64,000 nt of DNA from Streptomyces sp. CB01635. GTDB lineage: Bacteria; Actinomycetota; Actinomycetes; Streptomycetales; Streptomycetaceae. The stretch is taken from positions 1,013,461 through 1,077,460 of the forward strand of contig NZ_NNBL01000003.1 of NCBI RefSeq assembly GCF_002803065.1. The letters are read 5' to 3'. Below, in pieces: positions 17,289 through 25,804 of the stretch; position 1 is the stretch's first letter, and each line of letters opens with the position of its first letter. The translations under genes were made by a program, and so were the position numbers. A model generated the notes under the pieces. It was not told the DNA's origin. It saw only the letters and a program-made list of their open reading frames with translations, and did no database searches.

Positions 17289-17852
17289 ATGGCCCCTCCG
17301 ATCACCGATTCCCGGGTGCTGGCCGCGATGGCCCACCCGGTCCGTCGCCGCCTGCTCGACCTGCTCAAGCTCGACGGCCCTTCCACCGCCAGCGCACTGT
17401 CGCAGGCGACGGGCGAAGCCGTCGGCAATGTGAGTCACCACCTGAAGGCTCTGGCTGCCGCTGGGCTGATCGAGGAGGCCCCCGAACTCGCCCGCGACCG
17501 CCGGGAACGGTGGTGGCGGCGCACCACGCCGAAGCTCCTGTGGTCCTCCGTCGACTTCGCCGACGACGCGGCGGGGGAGGCCGTCGCGCAGGCCGCCGAG
17601 TCCCTCAGCCTCGAGCGGCAGATCAACCAGGTGCGCCGCTGGGCCGATCAGCCCCAGTCCGAGCAGCAGCGCTGGCCGCTCGGCCCCTTTGTCGCCGAGG
17701 TGTGGCTGCGGATGACCGATGCCGAACTCGCCCAGTTCAAGGACGAGATCGTGGAAGTCATGGACAGGTGGGCCGGCCGGGAACTCCCCGACGACGGCCA
17801 GGAACGGGAAACGGTCTTCACCTTCACCCGTGCCGTACCGGGCCACCCGTAA
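17289..17852 (+). CDS. ArsR-type helix-turn-helix regulator
   Basis: This 187-residue regulator has an ArsR winged helix in the first 80 residues (VLAAMAHPVRRRLLDLLKL, then VGNVSHHLKALAAAGLIEE) and a longer C-terminal part resembling actinobacterial DUF5937/HTH_20-like proteins (WPLGPFVAEVWLRMTDAEL). No ribosome site precedes ATG 17289 and the -10 box ends seven bases before it, so the mRNA is probably leaderless. It probably represses itself and the SDR gene that follows on the same strand. No metal-binding cysteines are seen. Confidence 0.85.
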   Translation: MAPPITDSRVLAAMAHPVRRRLLDLLKLDGPSTASALSQATGEAVGNVSHHLKALAAAGLIEEAPELARDRRERWWRRTTPKLLWSSVDFADDAAGEAVAQAAESLSLERQINQVRRWADQPQSEQQRWPLGPFVAEVWLRMTDAELAQFKDEIVEVMDRWAGRELPDDGQERETVFTFTRAVPGHP

Positions 17853-17861
17853 ACCGCCTTC

Positions 17862-17887
17862 GCAAGCCGCATCCGCAAGCCGCATCC
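17862..17887. repeat. 13-bp tandem duplication
   Basis: GCAAGCCGCATCC occurs twice in direct succession in the gap between the ArsR and SDR genes. It looks like a slippage product and has no evident function. Confidence 0.6.
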
Positions 17888-17967
17888 GCGTACAGCGCAT
17901 ACGGCACCCGCGACCCGTGCCACCCCTACGGCACACGCAGTCAGTCACGCTCACGAAAGCAGGAGAC

Positions 17968-18798
17968 ATGTCTGTTTGGTTCATCACCGGCGCCTCGCGC
18001 GGCCTGGGAGCGGAGATCGCGCGGGAGGCGCTGGCGCGAGGGCATGAGGTCGTCGCCACCGCGCGCGACGCCGAGGCTGTGCGCCGCGCCTTCCCGGACG
18101 CGTCCGACGCCCTGCTCGCCGTCGACCTGGACGTCACCGAGGAGGCGACGATACGCACCGCGGTCGATGCCGCGCTCGCGCGCTTCGGCCGCATCGACGT
18201 CCTGGTCAACAACGCGGGGCGGGGCCTCCTCGGGGCGGTGGAAGAGGTCTCGGACGCGGCCGTACGCAACGCGTTCGACATCAACGTCTTCGGGGTGCTC
18301 GGCACCCTGCGGGCCGTGCTGCCCACGCTCCGGGAACAGCGTTCGGGACACGTGATCAACATCGGCTCGGTCGGCGGTTTCGCCACCGCTCCCGGCGTCG
18401 GCCTGTACGGCGCGACGAAGTTCGCTGTCGAAGCCATCACCGAGGCCCTGCACGGCGAACTCGCCCCCTTGGGCGTCCACGTCACCGTCGTCGAACCCGG
18501 CGGCTTCCGCACCGACTTCCTCGACGCGTCGAGTCTCTACACCGAACCCCACGTGATCGACGACTACGCGCCCACTGCCGGAGCCACCCGCAAGGCCCTC
18601 GCGGACGTCAACCACCGCCAGCCCGGAGACCCCGCCAAAGCGGCAGCCGCCGTCGTCGGCCTGGCCGAGACCCCTGAACCCCCGCTCCGCCTCCTGCTCG
18701 GCGCCGACGCGGTGGCCCGCGTCGAGGCCAAACTCGACCTCGTGACCCGCGAACTCGAACGGAACCGAGTCCTGGCCATGTCGACGGACCTGGCGTGA
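17968..18798 (+). CDS. SDR family oxidoreductase
   Basis: This 276-residue classical short-chain dehydrogenase starts at ATG 17968 after AGGAG. It has TGASRGLG at residues 7-14, NNAG near residue 80, INIGSVGG with the catalytic serine, and YGATK near residue 152. EALHGELAPLGVHVTVVEPG is typical of the oxidoreductase/SDR family with long C-terminal helices. It is 115 bp downstream of the ArsR gene and probably under its control. The substrate is unknown. Confidence 0.9.
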   Translation: MSVWFITGASRGLGAEIAREALARGHEVVATARDAEAVRRAFPDASDALLAVDLDVTEEATIRTAVDAALARFGRIDVLVNNAGRGLLGAVEEVSDAAVRNAFDINVFGVLGTLRAVLPTLREQRSGHVINIGSVGGFATAPGVGLYGATKFAVEAITEALHGELAPLGVHVTVVEPGGFRTDFLDASSLYTEPHVIDDYAPTAGATRKALADVNHRQPGDPAKAAAAVVGLAETPEPPLRLLLGADAVARVEAKLDLVTRELERNRVLAMSTDLA

Positions 18799-18826
18799 CG
18801 TAGCGCGCCCAGGACTCGCTCAGTGG

Positions 18827-18878
18827 ATCTGCTTGAAGTTGCGCGAAAGCTCCATTGACCGAGCAATTTCAAGCAGAT
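18827..18878. repeat. 16-bp inverted repeat, AT-richer than surroundings
   Basis: ATCTGCTTGAAGTTGC (18827-18842) and GCAATTTCAAGCAGAT (18863-18878) are complementary at 15 of 16 positions around a 20-nt loop. It lies just after the SDR stop. It could end transcription, although no T-run follows, or it could be a remnant end of a small mobile element. Confidence 0.6.
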
Positions 18879-18991
18879 AGCTTTCCTTCGTCCGCAGATC
18901 GTCAGTCCCCCGCGTCAGCTCCCTCGTCACGTTCCGGAGCTGCGTGGGCGGACAGGACGGTGGGCCGGCGGAGCCAATGGCCGCGCCCGCC

Positions 18992-19018
18992 CTCGTACAA
19001 CTCGTACAACTCGTACAA
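18992..19018. repeat. Three tandem copies of CTCGTACAA
   Basis: Three exact 9-bp units end 11 bp before the TTG start of the next gene, directly abutting its ribosome site. Near-one-turn spacing could allow a regulator to bind in tandem, or the repeat could be simple slippage. Confidence 0.6.
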
Positions 19019-19029
19019 GGAGAGTCCCG

Positions 19030-21030
19030 TTGTCGGCGCGCTACCACCTGCGATTCCAGCTTCCTCCCCGCAAGGACCCGGCCGAGGTGGTCGCGCATGC
19101 CACCGCCCTGGCCGGGGCCTGCCAGGAGGCAGGGGTCGACGAAGTCGTTCTTCTGCTGGCTGCGGAGGAAGTGTTCGACGGCTATGTCGTGGGTGGGGCC
19201 GAAGACCGCTGGTACGAGACCACGGCCACCGTCAGCGACATCCTGCGCGACGCCGGACTCGACGTCAGCCTCAACCCGTGGGTGACGGCCGGCCACGCGG
19301 ACCGCGGCCGCAAGGACGCCCACGGCTTCCTGCCGATGGTCTCGCCCACCGGCAGGACCGCTGCCGCGCAGGCCTCGTTCACCTGCCCCCGCTGGCGGGA
19401 ATGGCTGTACGCCCACTATGGACGCTTCGCCGGACTCGGCTTCCGCGTGCTGTGGCTGGAGGACGACTTCCGCTACCACAACCACGCCCCGCTGGACTGG
19501 GGCGGGGGTTTCGAGGCTCCCGTACTGGACCGGCTGGCCGATCTCGTCGGCCGTACCGTGACCCGCGACGAGGTCGTACGGGCGATCACAGAGCCCGGCC
19601 CGCCGCACCCGTGGCGCGCCCTGCTCCAGCAGGTCTGGCGCACCGTCCAGACGGAGATCGCCGAGCGGCTCAGCGAGGTCGTCGAGGAACGTTCGGCGGG
19701 CCGTTCCCGGCTCGGGCTGATGAGTTCGCTCCCCGACGTCCACTCCGTCGAGGGCCGCGACTGGCCGGCGCTGTTCCAGGCCCTGGCCGTCCAGGGCCGG
19801 GCTACGCACCGCCCGCACTTCGCCCCGTACAGCGACAGCGCCCCGCGCTCCCTCAGCAGTCAGATGTGGCTCCTGGAATCCCAGCGCGCGCTGCGGCCCG
19901 ACTGGGTCGAGTCCGAGCCGGAGATCGAGAACTGGCCGCACACCACCTGGTCGAAGTCCGACGTGCAGACCTGGTCCGAGATGACTGCGGCCCAACTCTC
20001 GGGCGCGGACGCGCTGTTCCTCAACGTGCACCCCATGCAGGCCGGCCGCCCCGACCGCTTCCCCGGCACGGCTCAGCTGCTGCGCCGCTCACGCCCGGCC
20101 CTCGACTGGATCACGGGGCGCCACACCAAGCAGGCCCGGACACTCGGGGTCGGGCTGCCGTACCGGCAGGACGCGGCGGCCCACGTCCGCACTCGGACCG
20201 GCACCCTGGAGGAGCTGCGCACCGGCCCGCGCGGGGCAGCCGAATTCCTGCTGCGCTACGGCATCCCGGTCACCGCCTCAAAGGCTCCGGTCCAGGCTGT
20301 CTTCGGCTCGCTGGCCTGGGCGTTCGACGACGACGAGATCCGGGAGATGCTCTCGGGCGGCCTGCTGCTCGACGGGATCGCGGCCGACGTGCTGACCCAG
20401 CGCGGATTCGGTGACCTCCTCGGTGTCCAGGTCGCCGAGGTCGTCGACCGCGAGGACGCGCAGACGGCGGACCCGTTCAGCTTCGAACAGATCACCCACC
20501 ACCCCGACCCCGACCTCGTCGGGACGCTGCTGAGCGTCAACACACAGCCCGCGCTGGCCCGCCTGCGCCCGCATCCGGACGCCGTGGTGTGGACGCACAT
20601 CCTCACCCCGGGGGAGGACGCGTGGGGCGCCGGCAGCTGCGGATACGTGAACGAGCTCGGCGGTCGCGTCGCCGTACTCGCCGCCACCGACCCCGCGGAT
20701 CTGCCCCGCGACGACTTCGGGCAGCGCGTCATGCACGCCGTCATCAGGTTCCTGGAGGGACAGGCCCCGACGCTGCCGTTGGTCAGCGGCGGACCGCACC
20801 TGATCCCGCATCTGTCCCACCAGGACGGGGTGACGCGACTCGCCGTAGCCAATGGCAGCTTCGATCCCGCGCTGCCCCACGTCGACATCCCCATGCCGCC
20901 CGACGCGGTCTCGTCGGTCCGCCTGGACCCGCTGAAGACCCCGGAACCGGCGAGCGTGTTCCACGGCGCGGAGGGCATCACGGCCGAGGCGGAACTGCCG
21001 CATCGCGCTTGGCTGATGCTGGCCTGGTGA
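19030..21030 (+). CDS. TIM-barrel glycoside-hydrolase-like protein
   Basis: This 666-residue protein starts at TTG 19030, eight bases after AAGGAG. The first 380 residues read like a TIM barrel of the GH42-like kind: VLWLEDDFRYHNH near residue 150 and DWVESEPEIENWPHT near residue 300 place acidic residues where acid/base and nucleophile would be expected. The C-terminal part (LVSGGPHLIPHLSHQDGVTR) looks like a trimerisation or beta domain. There is no signal peptide, so it would act on imported or internal sugars. I cannot assign a GH family with certainty. Confidence 0.65.
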   Translation: MSARYHLRFQLPPRKDPAEVVAHATALAGACQEAGVDEVVLLLAAEEVFDGYVVGGAEDRWYETTATVSDILRDAGLDVSLNPWVTAGHADRGRKDAHGFLPMVSPTGRTAAAQASFTCPRWREWLYAHYGRFAGLGFRVLWLEDDFRYHNHAPLDWGGGFEAPVLDRLADLVGRTVTRDEVVRAITEPGPPHPWRALLQQVWRTVQTEIAERLSEVVEERSAGRSRLGLMSSLPDVHSVEGRDWPALFQALAVQGRATHRPHFAPYSDSAPRSLSSQMWLLESQRALRPDWVESEPEIENWPHTTWSKSDVQTWSEMTAAQLSGADALFLNVHPMQAGRPDRFPGTAQLLRRSRPALDWITGRHTKQARTLGVGLPYRQDAAAHVRTRTGTLEELRTGPRGAAEFLLRYGIPVTASKAPVQAVFGSLAWAFDDDEIREMLSGGLLLDGIAADVLTQRGFGDLLGVQVAEVVDREDAQTADPFSFEQITHHPDPDLVGTLLSVNTQPALARLRPHPDAVVWTHILTPGEDAWGAGSCGYVNELGGRVAVLAATDPADLPRDDFGQRVMHAVIRFLEGQAPTLPLVSGGPHLIPHLSHQDGVTRLAVANGSFDPALPHVDIPMPPDAVSSVRLDPLKTPEPASVFHGAEGITAEAELPHRAWLMLAW

Positions 21031-21135
21031 GCCGCATGCCCCGCGAACCGGGAGACGTGGCATGACTGGAGGCCGGCCGCCGGATGGCGCCGAAAAGCAC
21101 TTGATCCGCCCTCCTGTGGCGCAGAGGGTGCGGGC

Positions 21136-21639
21136 ATGACGACGCAGCCTCGCCTGGAGGCGATCACCCCGGCCAACTTCGAGACCGCGACAGCCCTCAA
21201 GGTCCGGCCGGACCAGGAACACCTGGTCGCCCCCGTGGTGAAGTCCCTCGCCGAGGCCTACGTGCATCCCGGAGTGGCCTGGCCCCGGCTGATCATGGAC
21301 GGCGGCAGGGCCGTCGGCTTCCTCATGGCCTTCTTCGACATCGATTTCGCCGGGGACGGTACGGGCAACGACGTGCGCTCCGGACTCTGGCGCCTGAACA
21401 TCTCGGCCGGTGAACAGGGGCGGGGCTACGGCCGCTTCGCGGTCGAGTCCGTGGCCGACGAGATCCGGAGCCGCGGCGGGACCCGCCTCACGGTCACGTG
21501 GCACCCCGGCGCGAGCGGCCCGGAGGGGTTCTACCTGGGGCTGGGATTCCGGCTGACCGGTGAGATGAGCGATGACCAGGTGGTCGGGGAGCTGGACCTG
21601 GCTCAGCGGCCCGCGCCCGGAGGATCCCGGACGGCGTAA
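21136..21639 (+). CDS. GNAT family N-acetyltransferase
   Basis: This 167-residue protein starts at ATG 21136 after AGAGGG. The acetyl-CoA binding loop is WRLNISAGEQGRGYGRFAVE near residue 95, followed by TWHPGASGPEGFYLGLGFR. It transfers an acetyl group to an unknown amine; proteins of this subgroup resemble spermine/spermidine-type acetyltransferases. It follows the hydrolase-like gene by about 105 bp. Confidence 0.85.
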   Translation: MTTQPRLEAITPANFETATALKVRPDQEHLVAPVVKSLAEAYVHPGVAWPRLIMDGGRAVGFLMAFFDIDFAGDGTGNDVRSGLWRLNISAGEQGRGYGRFAVESVADEIRSRGGTRLTVTWHPGASGPEGFYLGLGFRLTGEMSDDQVVGELDLAQRPAPGGSRTA

Positions 21640-21862
21640 CTCGGGGCGCCGGGCGAGGATCTTGTGCGTACGGTCGGCGATGGGCGCCCTGACAGGACGG
21701 CGCACCCGGGCGGCCCCGCGGACCACTTCGCACGTACCGCGAGGCCGCCCATCACCGCCTCCGGCAGGGGAGGGGCACTCGCCAACAGGTCCCCGACGAG
21801 CAGGACTTGCGCCACCCCAGCAGGCTCGAACGCGCCCCGCGCCGCAGGCCGTCCACGGAGGA
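21640..21862. other. Convergent gap with weak coding-like remnant
   Basis: These 223 bp lie between convergent genes. A minus-strand frame from 21815 has plausible codon bias but no recognisable family, and it breaks into another frame near 21690. It may be a decayed gene end; nothing firm can be called. Confidence 0.3.
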
Positions 21863-22750
21863 TCAGCGGCGGTCCAGGAAGTCGGCGATCAGAGGGGCGA
21901 TCTGCGGCAGGTGGTCCTCCAGGGCGAAGTGGCCCGTCTCGAAGAGGTGCAGCTCCGCGTCAGGGACGTCCCGGAGGTAGGCGCGGGCGCCCGGCTCGGG
22001 GAAGAAGGGGTCGTGGACACCCCAGGTGATCAGCGTCGGCGGCCGGTGCTGGCGCAGCCACTGCTGCCAGGCCGGGTAGGCGGCGACGTTGCTCTTGTAG
22101 TCGTAGGCCAGGGCCAGTTGGGCCTGCTTGCGGCCCGGCAGGTCCAGGAAGTGCTGGTCAAGCAGCCAGCCCTCGGGGGCGACCAGCGCGGGATCGGAGG
22201 TGCCGCCCTCGTACTGGGCGCGGGTGGCCTCCTCGGTGAACAGGCCCATGACGGTCTGCTCGGCCCCGGGAGCGTCCGGGGTGAGCGCGGTGAAGTCGCG
22301 CGCCGCGTCCGACAGGCCTTCTGCGTAGGCGTTGCCGTTCTGCACGATCAGACCGGTGATCCGCTCCGGGTGGCGCAGCGCGAGGCGGAAGCCGACGGGT
22401 GCGCCGAAGTCGAAGAGATAGAGGGCGAACCGGGTCAGGCCCAGGCGTTCGACGAAGCCTTCGGTGACGGCGGAGAGCCGGTCGAAGCTGTACTCGAAGC
22501 CGTCGGGCGCCGAAGTGTGACCGAAGCCGGGGTAGTCGGGTGCGATGAGCCGGTAGTGCGTGCCCAGGGTGTCGATCAGGCGACGGAACTGGTGCGAGGC
22601 CGACGGAAAGCCGTGCAGAAGCAGGAGTACGGGGGCGTCGGCACGCTCCGGAAGGGACTCACGGTAGAAGACGTCGACGCCGTCAATGTCGATGCGCCGG
22701 TGGGCGGTTCGGGCGGGAAGCGCGACGCGGGGTGCGGTCCGGGACTCCAT
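21863..22750 (-). CDS. Alpha/beta hydrolase with Asp nucleophile
   Basis: From ATG 22750 (GGAGG eight bases upstream) the protein has 295 residues. HGFP at 46-49 is the oxyanion loop, the nucleophile is D114 in YLFDFGAPVG, the acid lies in TWGVHDPFF, and the base is about H274 in ETGHFALED. An Asp nucleophile places it with epoxide hydrolases and haloalkane dehalogenases rather than esterases. It is divergent from a CGNR regulator, its likely controller, and has a clear TTGACG-N18-TATAAC promoter. Confidence 0.87.
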   Translation of the reverse strand: MESRTAPRVALPARTAHRRIDIDGVDVFYRESLPERADAPVLLLLHGFPSASHQFRRLIDTLGTHYRLIAPDYPGFGHTSAPDGFEYSFDRLSAVTEGFVERLGLTRFALYLFDFGAPVGFRLALRHPERITGLIVQNGNAYAEGLSDAARDFTALTPDAPGAEQTVMGLFTEEATRAQYEGGTSDPALVAPEGWLLDQHFLDLPGRKQAQLALAYDYKSNVAAYPAWQQWLRQHRPPTLITWGVHDPFFPEPGARAYLRDVPDAELHLFETGHFALEDHLPQIAPLIADFLDRR

Positions 22751-22795
22751 GTCACATGCCTCCGGTGCGAGAAGATGCATTAGTTAGGGTGACTA

Positions 22796-22825
22796 GTTAT
22801 AGCGACTCCTCCTCTAACGCGTCAA
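22796..22825 (-). promoter_or_regulatory. Promoter of the alpha/beta hydrolase
   Basis: On the minus strand TTGACG (22825-22820) and TATAAC (22801-22796) are 18 bp apart, close to the housekeeping consensus. TAGTTA is repeated at 22781-22786 and 22794-22799, overlapping the -10 region, and could be a regulator site. Confidence 0.65.
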
Positions 22826-22848
22826 TGGCGAGATGTAGCATTAGGGGT

Positions 22849-23436
22849 ATGAGTGACGGTGAACCGCTGACCGGCGAACCCCTGGCATTGGACCTCGTCA
22901 ACACCCGGCCGACGGGGCCTGACGGCCGCCCGGCCGACCTGATCGACACGCCACGACGCCTCGCCGTCTGGCTGGACCTCGAGGGGGACCGACTTCCCGA
23001 AGGCTTCGGTCGCGCCACCCCGAGCGCGGACGACCTCGCCGCGGTCCACGCCGTCCGCGCTCACATCGAGGCCACCCTCCGCGCGGTGACCGACGGAAAC
23101 GCACCCCCCGACTCCGCCCTGCGCGCGCTGACCGAGGCGCAGCGCCTCGCGCCGGCCGTCCGCGAACTGGCCTGGGACGGCGCTGCCGTGACAGCGGCGC
23201 CCCGCCGAACCGGATCACTGGGTGTCCGCCTCGCCGCCCACCTGGCGGAGTCCGCCGCCGACCTCCTCACCGACCCCGGGATCGCCAGGGTCAGGCAGTG
23301 CGAGGCCGAGGACTGCGTGCTGCTGTTCCTGCCGGCCCACCCCCGCCGCCGCTGGTGCTCGGCCGCCCGCTGCGGCAACCGCGCGCGCGTGGCCCGCTAT
23401 TACCAGCGCCACAAGGCGACCACGGCCAACGGTTAG
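22849..23436 (+). CDS. CGNR zinc-finger regulator with ABATE domain
   Basis: This 195-residue protein opens with the ABATE/DUF1470 pattern (PLALDLVNTRPTGPDGRPAD) and ends with a CGNR zinc finger: CEAEDC, then RRRWCSAARCGNRARVARYY. A TAGCAT box (22836-22841) ends seven bases before ATG 22849 and no ribosome site is visible, so the mRNA may be leaderless. It is divergent from the alpha/beta hydrolase and probably regulates it. The same gene pair type recurs at 45-47 kb. Confidence 0.87.
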   Translation: MSDGEPLTGEPLALDLVNTRPTGPDGRPADLIDTPRRLAVWLDLEGDRLPEGFGRATPSADDLAAVHAVRAHIEATLRAVTDGNAPPDSALRALTEAQRLAPAVRELAWDGAAVTAAPRRTGSLGVRLAAHLAESAADLLTDPGIARVRQCEAEDCVLLFLPAHPRRRWCSAARCGNRARVARYYQRHKATTANG

Positions 23437-23557
23437 GCGGGGAGGGGGAGTTGGGTGCCGGGTCTTCGTGGCCGCGTGTGTCCATCCGTTCGCGAGGCGT
23501 GGTTCCGATCAGGCCCTGAGTCTGTGAAACTTGAACAGTCACGCTCGACGTGGCAGC

Positions 23558-23587
23558 CCCCGCCGTCCCATCCCCGTGACGGCGGGG
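23558..23587. terminator. Bidirectional hairpin terminator
   Basis: CCCCGCCGTC (23558-23567) pairs perfectly with GACGGCGGGG (23578-23587) over a 10-nt loop. It sits between the stop codons of the convergent CGNR and NTF2-like genes. Confidence 0.6.
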
Positions 23588-23626
23588 TGCTACGCCGTCA
23601 CATCGCGGCGAGTGGCGCCGGCGTGT

Positions 23627-24094
23627 TCACAGACCGAGATCGGTGAGGCCCGGGTGGTCGTCGGGGCGGCGCCCGAGCGGCCAGCGATATTTGCGCTCGG
23701 ACTCCTCGATCGGCAGGTCGTTGATGCTCGCGTGGCGGGTGCGCATCAGGCCGTCGTCGTCGAACTCCCAGTTCTCGTTGCCGTACGAACGGAACCAGTG
23801 CCCGGAGTCGTCATGCCATTCGTAGGCGAAGCGGACCGCGATGCGGTGACCGTCGAAGGCCCACAGCTCCTTGATGAGCCGGTAGTCCAGTTCCCGGTTC
23901 CACTTGCGCGCCAGGAACTCCACGATCGCGTCCCGGCCGGTGACGAACTCCGCGCGATTGCGCCAGCGTGAGTCCTTGCTGTAGGCCTGGGCGACCTTCT
24001 GCGGGGAGCGGCTGTTCCAGCCGTCCTCGGCGAGGCGTACCTTCTCGATCGCAGTCTCGCGGGTGAAGGGCGGGAGGGGTGGGCGTGTGGACAT
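23627..24094 (-). CDS. NTF2-like protein (DUF1348 family)
   Basis: This 155-residue protein from ATG 24094 matches the DUF1348 nuclear-transport-factor-2-like fold: [60 protein letters not shown], and the closing [17 protein letters not shown]. Such proteins form cone-shaped dimers and have no settled function. It is divergent from the deazaflavin-dependent reductase gene across 131 bp. Confidence 0.87.
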   Translation of the reverse strand: MSTRPPLPPFTRETAIEKVRLAEDGWNSRSPQKVAQAYSKDSRWRNRAEFVTGRDAIVEFLARKWNRELDYRLIKELWAFDGHRIAVRFAYEWHDDSGHWFRSYGNENWEFDDDGLMRTRHASINDLPIEESERKYRWPLGRRPDDHPGLTDLGL

Positions 24095-24225
24095 GTTGCC
24101 TGCCTTCGAATGGTCAACTGGGGCTGTTCCAACAGGAGAACGTAGGCTTTCGGCGCGTAGGCGACCAGGACAAGTTCGATGAGGACAGGATCGAGCACGG
24201 CAGGTCGGAAGCAGAGGAGGGGCGC

Positions 24226-24663
24226 ATGGCGAAGTCATACCGTGTCGGACTCGGGACACGCGCCGTCAACCGGGTGTTCGCGACCATGACCCGGCTGGGG
24301 ATCGGCAAGGGCTACCGCTACATCCTGACCGTGAAGGGCAGGAAGTCGGGCCGCCCGTACTCCACCCCGGTCGACGTGATGTCGGCGGGCGGTGAGCGCT
24401 GGCTCGTCGCCGCCTACGGGGTCAGCGACTGGGTGCGCAACGCGCGCGTCGCCGGCGAGGTCGGCCTGAGCCGCGGCGGCCGGTCGCAGAACCTGCGCGT
24501 GGTCGAACTCGGCCCCGAGGAAAGCGTCCCCGTACTACGGCAGTACCTGCGGGAAGTGCCGGTCACCCGGGCCTACTTCGACGTGACGCCGGATTCGTCC
24601 GACGAGGAGTTCGCCGCGGAGTCGGCGCGGCACCCGGTGTTCCACCTCGTGTCGTTTGCCTGA
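24226..24663 (+). CDS. Deazaflavin (F420)-dependent nitroreductase family protein
   Basis: This 145-residue protein from ATG 24226 follows [30 protein letters not shown] and the segment [20 protein letters not shown] identify the Ddn-like family, whose members use reduced F420 or bind similar cofactors. It acts in the cytoplasm on an unknown acceptor. The gene is divergent from the NTF2-like gene and has no obvious operon partner. Confidence 0.87.
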   Translation: MAKSYRVGLGTRAVNRVFATMTRLGIGKGYRYILTVKGRKSGRPYSTPVDVMSAGGERWLVAAYGVSDWVRNARVAGEVGLSRGGRSQNLRVVELGPEESVPVLRQYLREVPVTRAYFDVTPDSSDEEFAAESARHPVFHLVSFA

Positions 24664-24737
24664 ATTCGTGTACGACCGTCCGTCCCCGATCGGGGTGTTG
24701 CCGGGAGCGGCGTGCGTGACGCGGGGGACGTTGAAAG

Positions 24738-24743
24738 TACGAT
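24738..24743 (+). promoter_or_regulatory. -10 box suggesting a leaderless transcript
   Basis: TACGAT ends six bases before ATG 24750, and no ribosome site is present between them. A GTGAC -35-like element lies about 17 bp upstream. This geometry predicts that transcription begins at the start codon. Confidence 0.4.
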
Positions 24744-24749
24744 CGCCCA

Positions 24750-25286
24750 ATGTCTGATACGACCGAAACCACGCCCGGCTGGCTCACCTCCGACGATCTT
24801 GAACTGGCACGCGCCCGCATGCCGATCCTGTACGTCGAAGCCGTACCGGTGCGAGTCGACAACAATGGTGAAGTCACCCACATCGGACTGCTGTTGCGCA
24901 TCGGGCGGGACGGGACGGTCAGCCGCTCCTTCGTCTCCGGCCGGGTGCTGCACCACGAACGCGTCCGTGACGCGCTGCTGCGTCATCTGGAGAAGGACCT
25001 CGGCCCGGTCGCCCTGCCGCGCGTGCCGGCGTCCCTGCAGCCTTTCACTGTCGCCGAGTACTTCCCGACGCTCGGCGTCACGCCGTTCCACGACCCGCGC
25101 CAGCATGCCGTGTCGCTCGCGTACATCGTCCCGGTGAGCGGTGACTGCCGGCCCCGGCAGGACGCACTCGACCTGGTCTGGTTCACCCCGGAGGAGGCCT
25201 CGTCGCAGATGGTCCAGAACGAGATGCCGGGCGGGCACGGCGTCCTCCTGAAGCAGGCCCTCGCTCACGTGGGGGCCCTTTCCTGA
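24750..25286 (+). CDS. NUDIX-related protein (DUF4916)
   Basis: This 178-residue protein matches the DUF4916 family of NUDIX relatives known widely in actinobacteria: LARARMPILYVEAVPVRVD, then LEKDLGPVALPRVPASLQPF, and LVWFTPEEASSQM. The standard NUDIX box is poorly kept, so hydrolase activity is not assured. The start ATG 24750 lies directly behind a -10 box, so translation may be leaderless. Confidence 0.8.
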   Translation: MSDTTETTPGWLTSDDLELARARMPILYVEAVPVRVDNNGEVTHIGLLLRIGRDGTVSRSFVSGRVLHHERVRDALLRHLEKDLGPVALPRVPASLQPFTVAEYFPTLGVTPFHDPRQHAVSLAYIVPVSGDCRPRQDALDLVWFTPEEASSQMVQNEMPGGHGVLLKQALAHVGALS

Positions 25287-25377
25287 ACCATGGTCCAGGG
25301 GGTTGTCCCGTGAACGCCGTGGCGGCTCCCCGGCAACTACCTCAGAGGTAATCGACCCCTCGAACGCCCCGGTCTAC

Positions 25378-25414
25378 GTTCGGGTCCTCGTCTCCGCACC
25401 GCGAGGACCCGAAC
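25378..25414 (+). promoter_or_regulatory. 13-bp perfect stem-loop upstream of DUF1330 gene
   Basis: GTTCGGGTCCTCG (25378-25390) pairs perfectly with CGAGGACCCGAAC (25402-25414) over an 11-nt loop. The hairpin ends a few bases before the GGGAG ribosome site. It may be an operator, an attenuator, or the terminator of the preceding gene 90 bp upstream. Confidence 0.55.
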
Positions 25415-25428
25415 GAGGGAGCCCGACC

Positions 25429-25782
25429 GTGCCCGCCTATGGCTTCGCACATCTCCGCAGCCGCCGGCATCACGCCGACATCATCGAGTACCTGGAGCGC
25501 ATCCAGGCCACGCTCGACCCCTTCGAGGGCCGCTTCGTCATCCACGGCCCGCCCGCAGAAGTGGTCGAGGGGAGCTGGCCAGGCAGCATGGTGCTGATCG
25601 AGTTCCCCGGCCTCGCCGAGGCGCGTGCCTGGTACAACTCGCCCCCGTACCAGGACATTCTGCGGCTGCGGACCGACCACATCGAGGGCGATCTGCTGCT
25701 GATCGAGGGCGTCGGACCGGCCTACGACCCGACCGAACGGGCCGCGAAACTGCGTGCGGAGGCGGCGCGGCCGGGCGAGTAG
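25429..25782 (+). CDS. DUF1330 family protein
   Basis: GTG 25429 follows GGGAG and gives 117 residues beginning VPAYGFAHLRSR; longer in-frame starts would run through the upstream hairpin. The fold is a ferredoxin-like dimeric alpha/beta barrel, shown by EYLERIQATLDPFEGRFVIHG and VLIEFPGLAEARAWYNSPPY. Function is unknown for the family. Confidence 0.82.
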   Translation: MPAYGFAHLRSRRHHADIIEYLERIQATLDPFEGRFVIHGPPAEVVEGSWPGSMVLIEFPGLAEARAWYNSPPYQDILRLRTDHIEGDLLLIEGVGPAYDPTERAAKLRAEAARPGE

Positions 25783-25804
25783 CCGAGGCCCGGAAACGTC
25801 ACGC

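Noticed and set aside
15186..18512. Very long minus-strand open frame (1108 codons)
   Set aside because: It is antisense to the P450, ferredoxin, ArsR and SDR genes. The open frame comes from the high G/C third positions of those genes, and its translation is low-complexity and without family motifs.
15255..21030. Biosynthetic gene cluster around the P450
   Set aside because: No polyketide, peptide, terpene or RiPP core genes are present; the neighbours are generic redox and regulatory genes.
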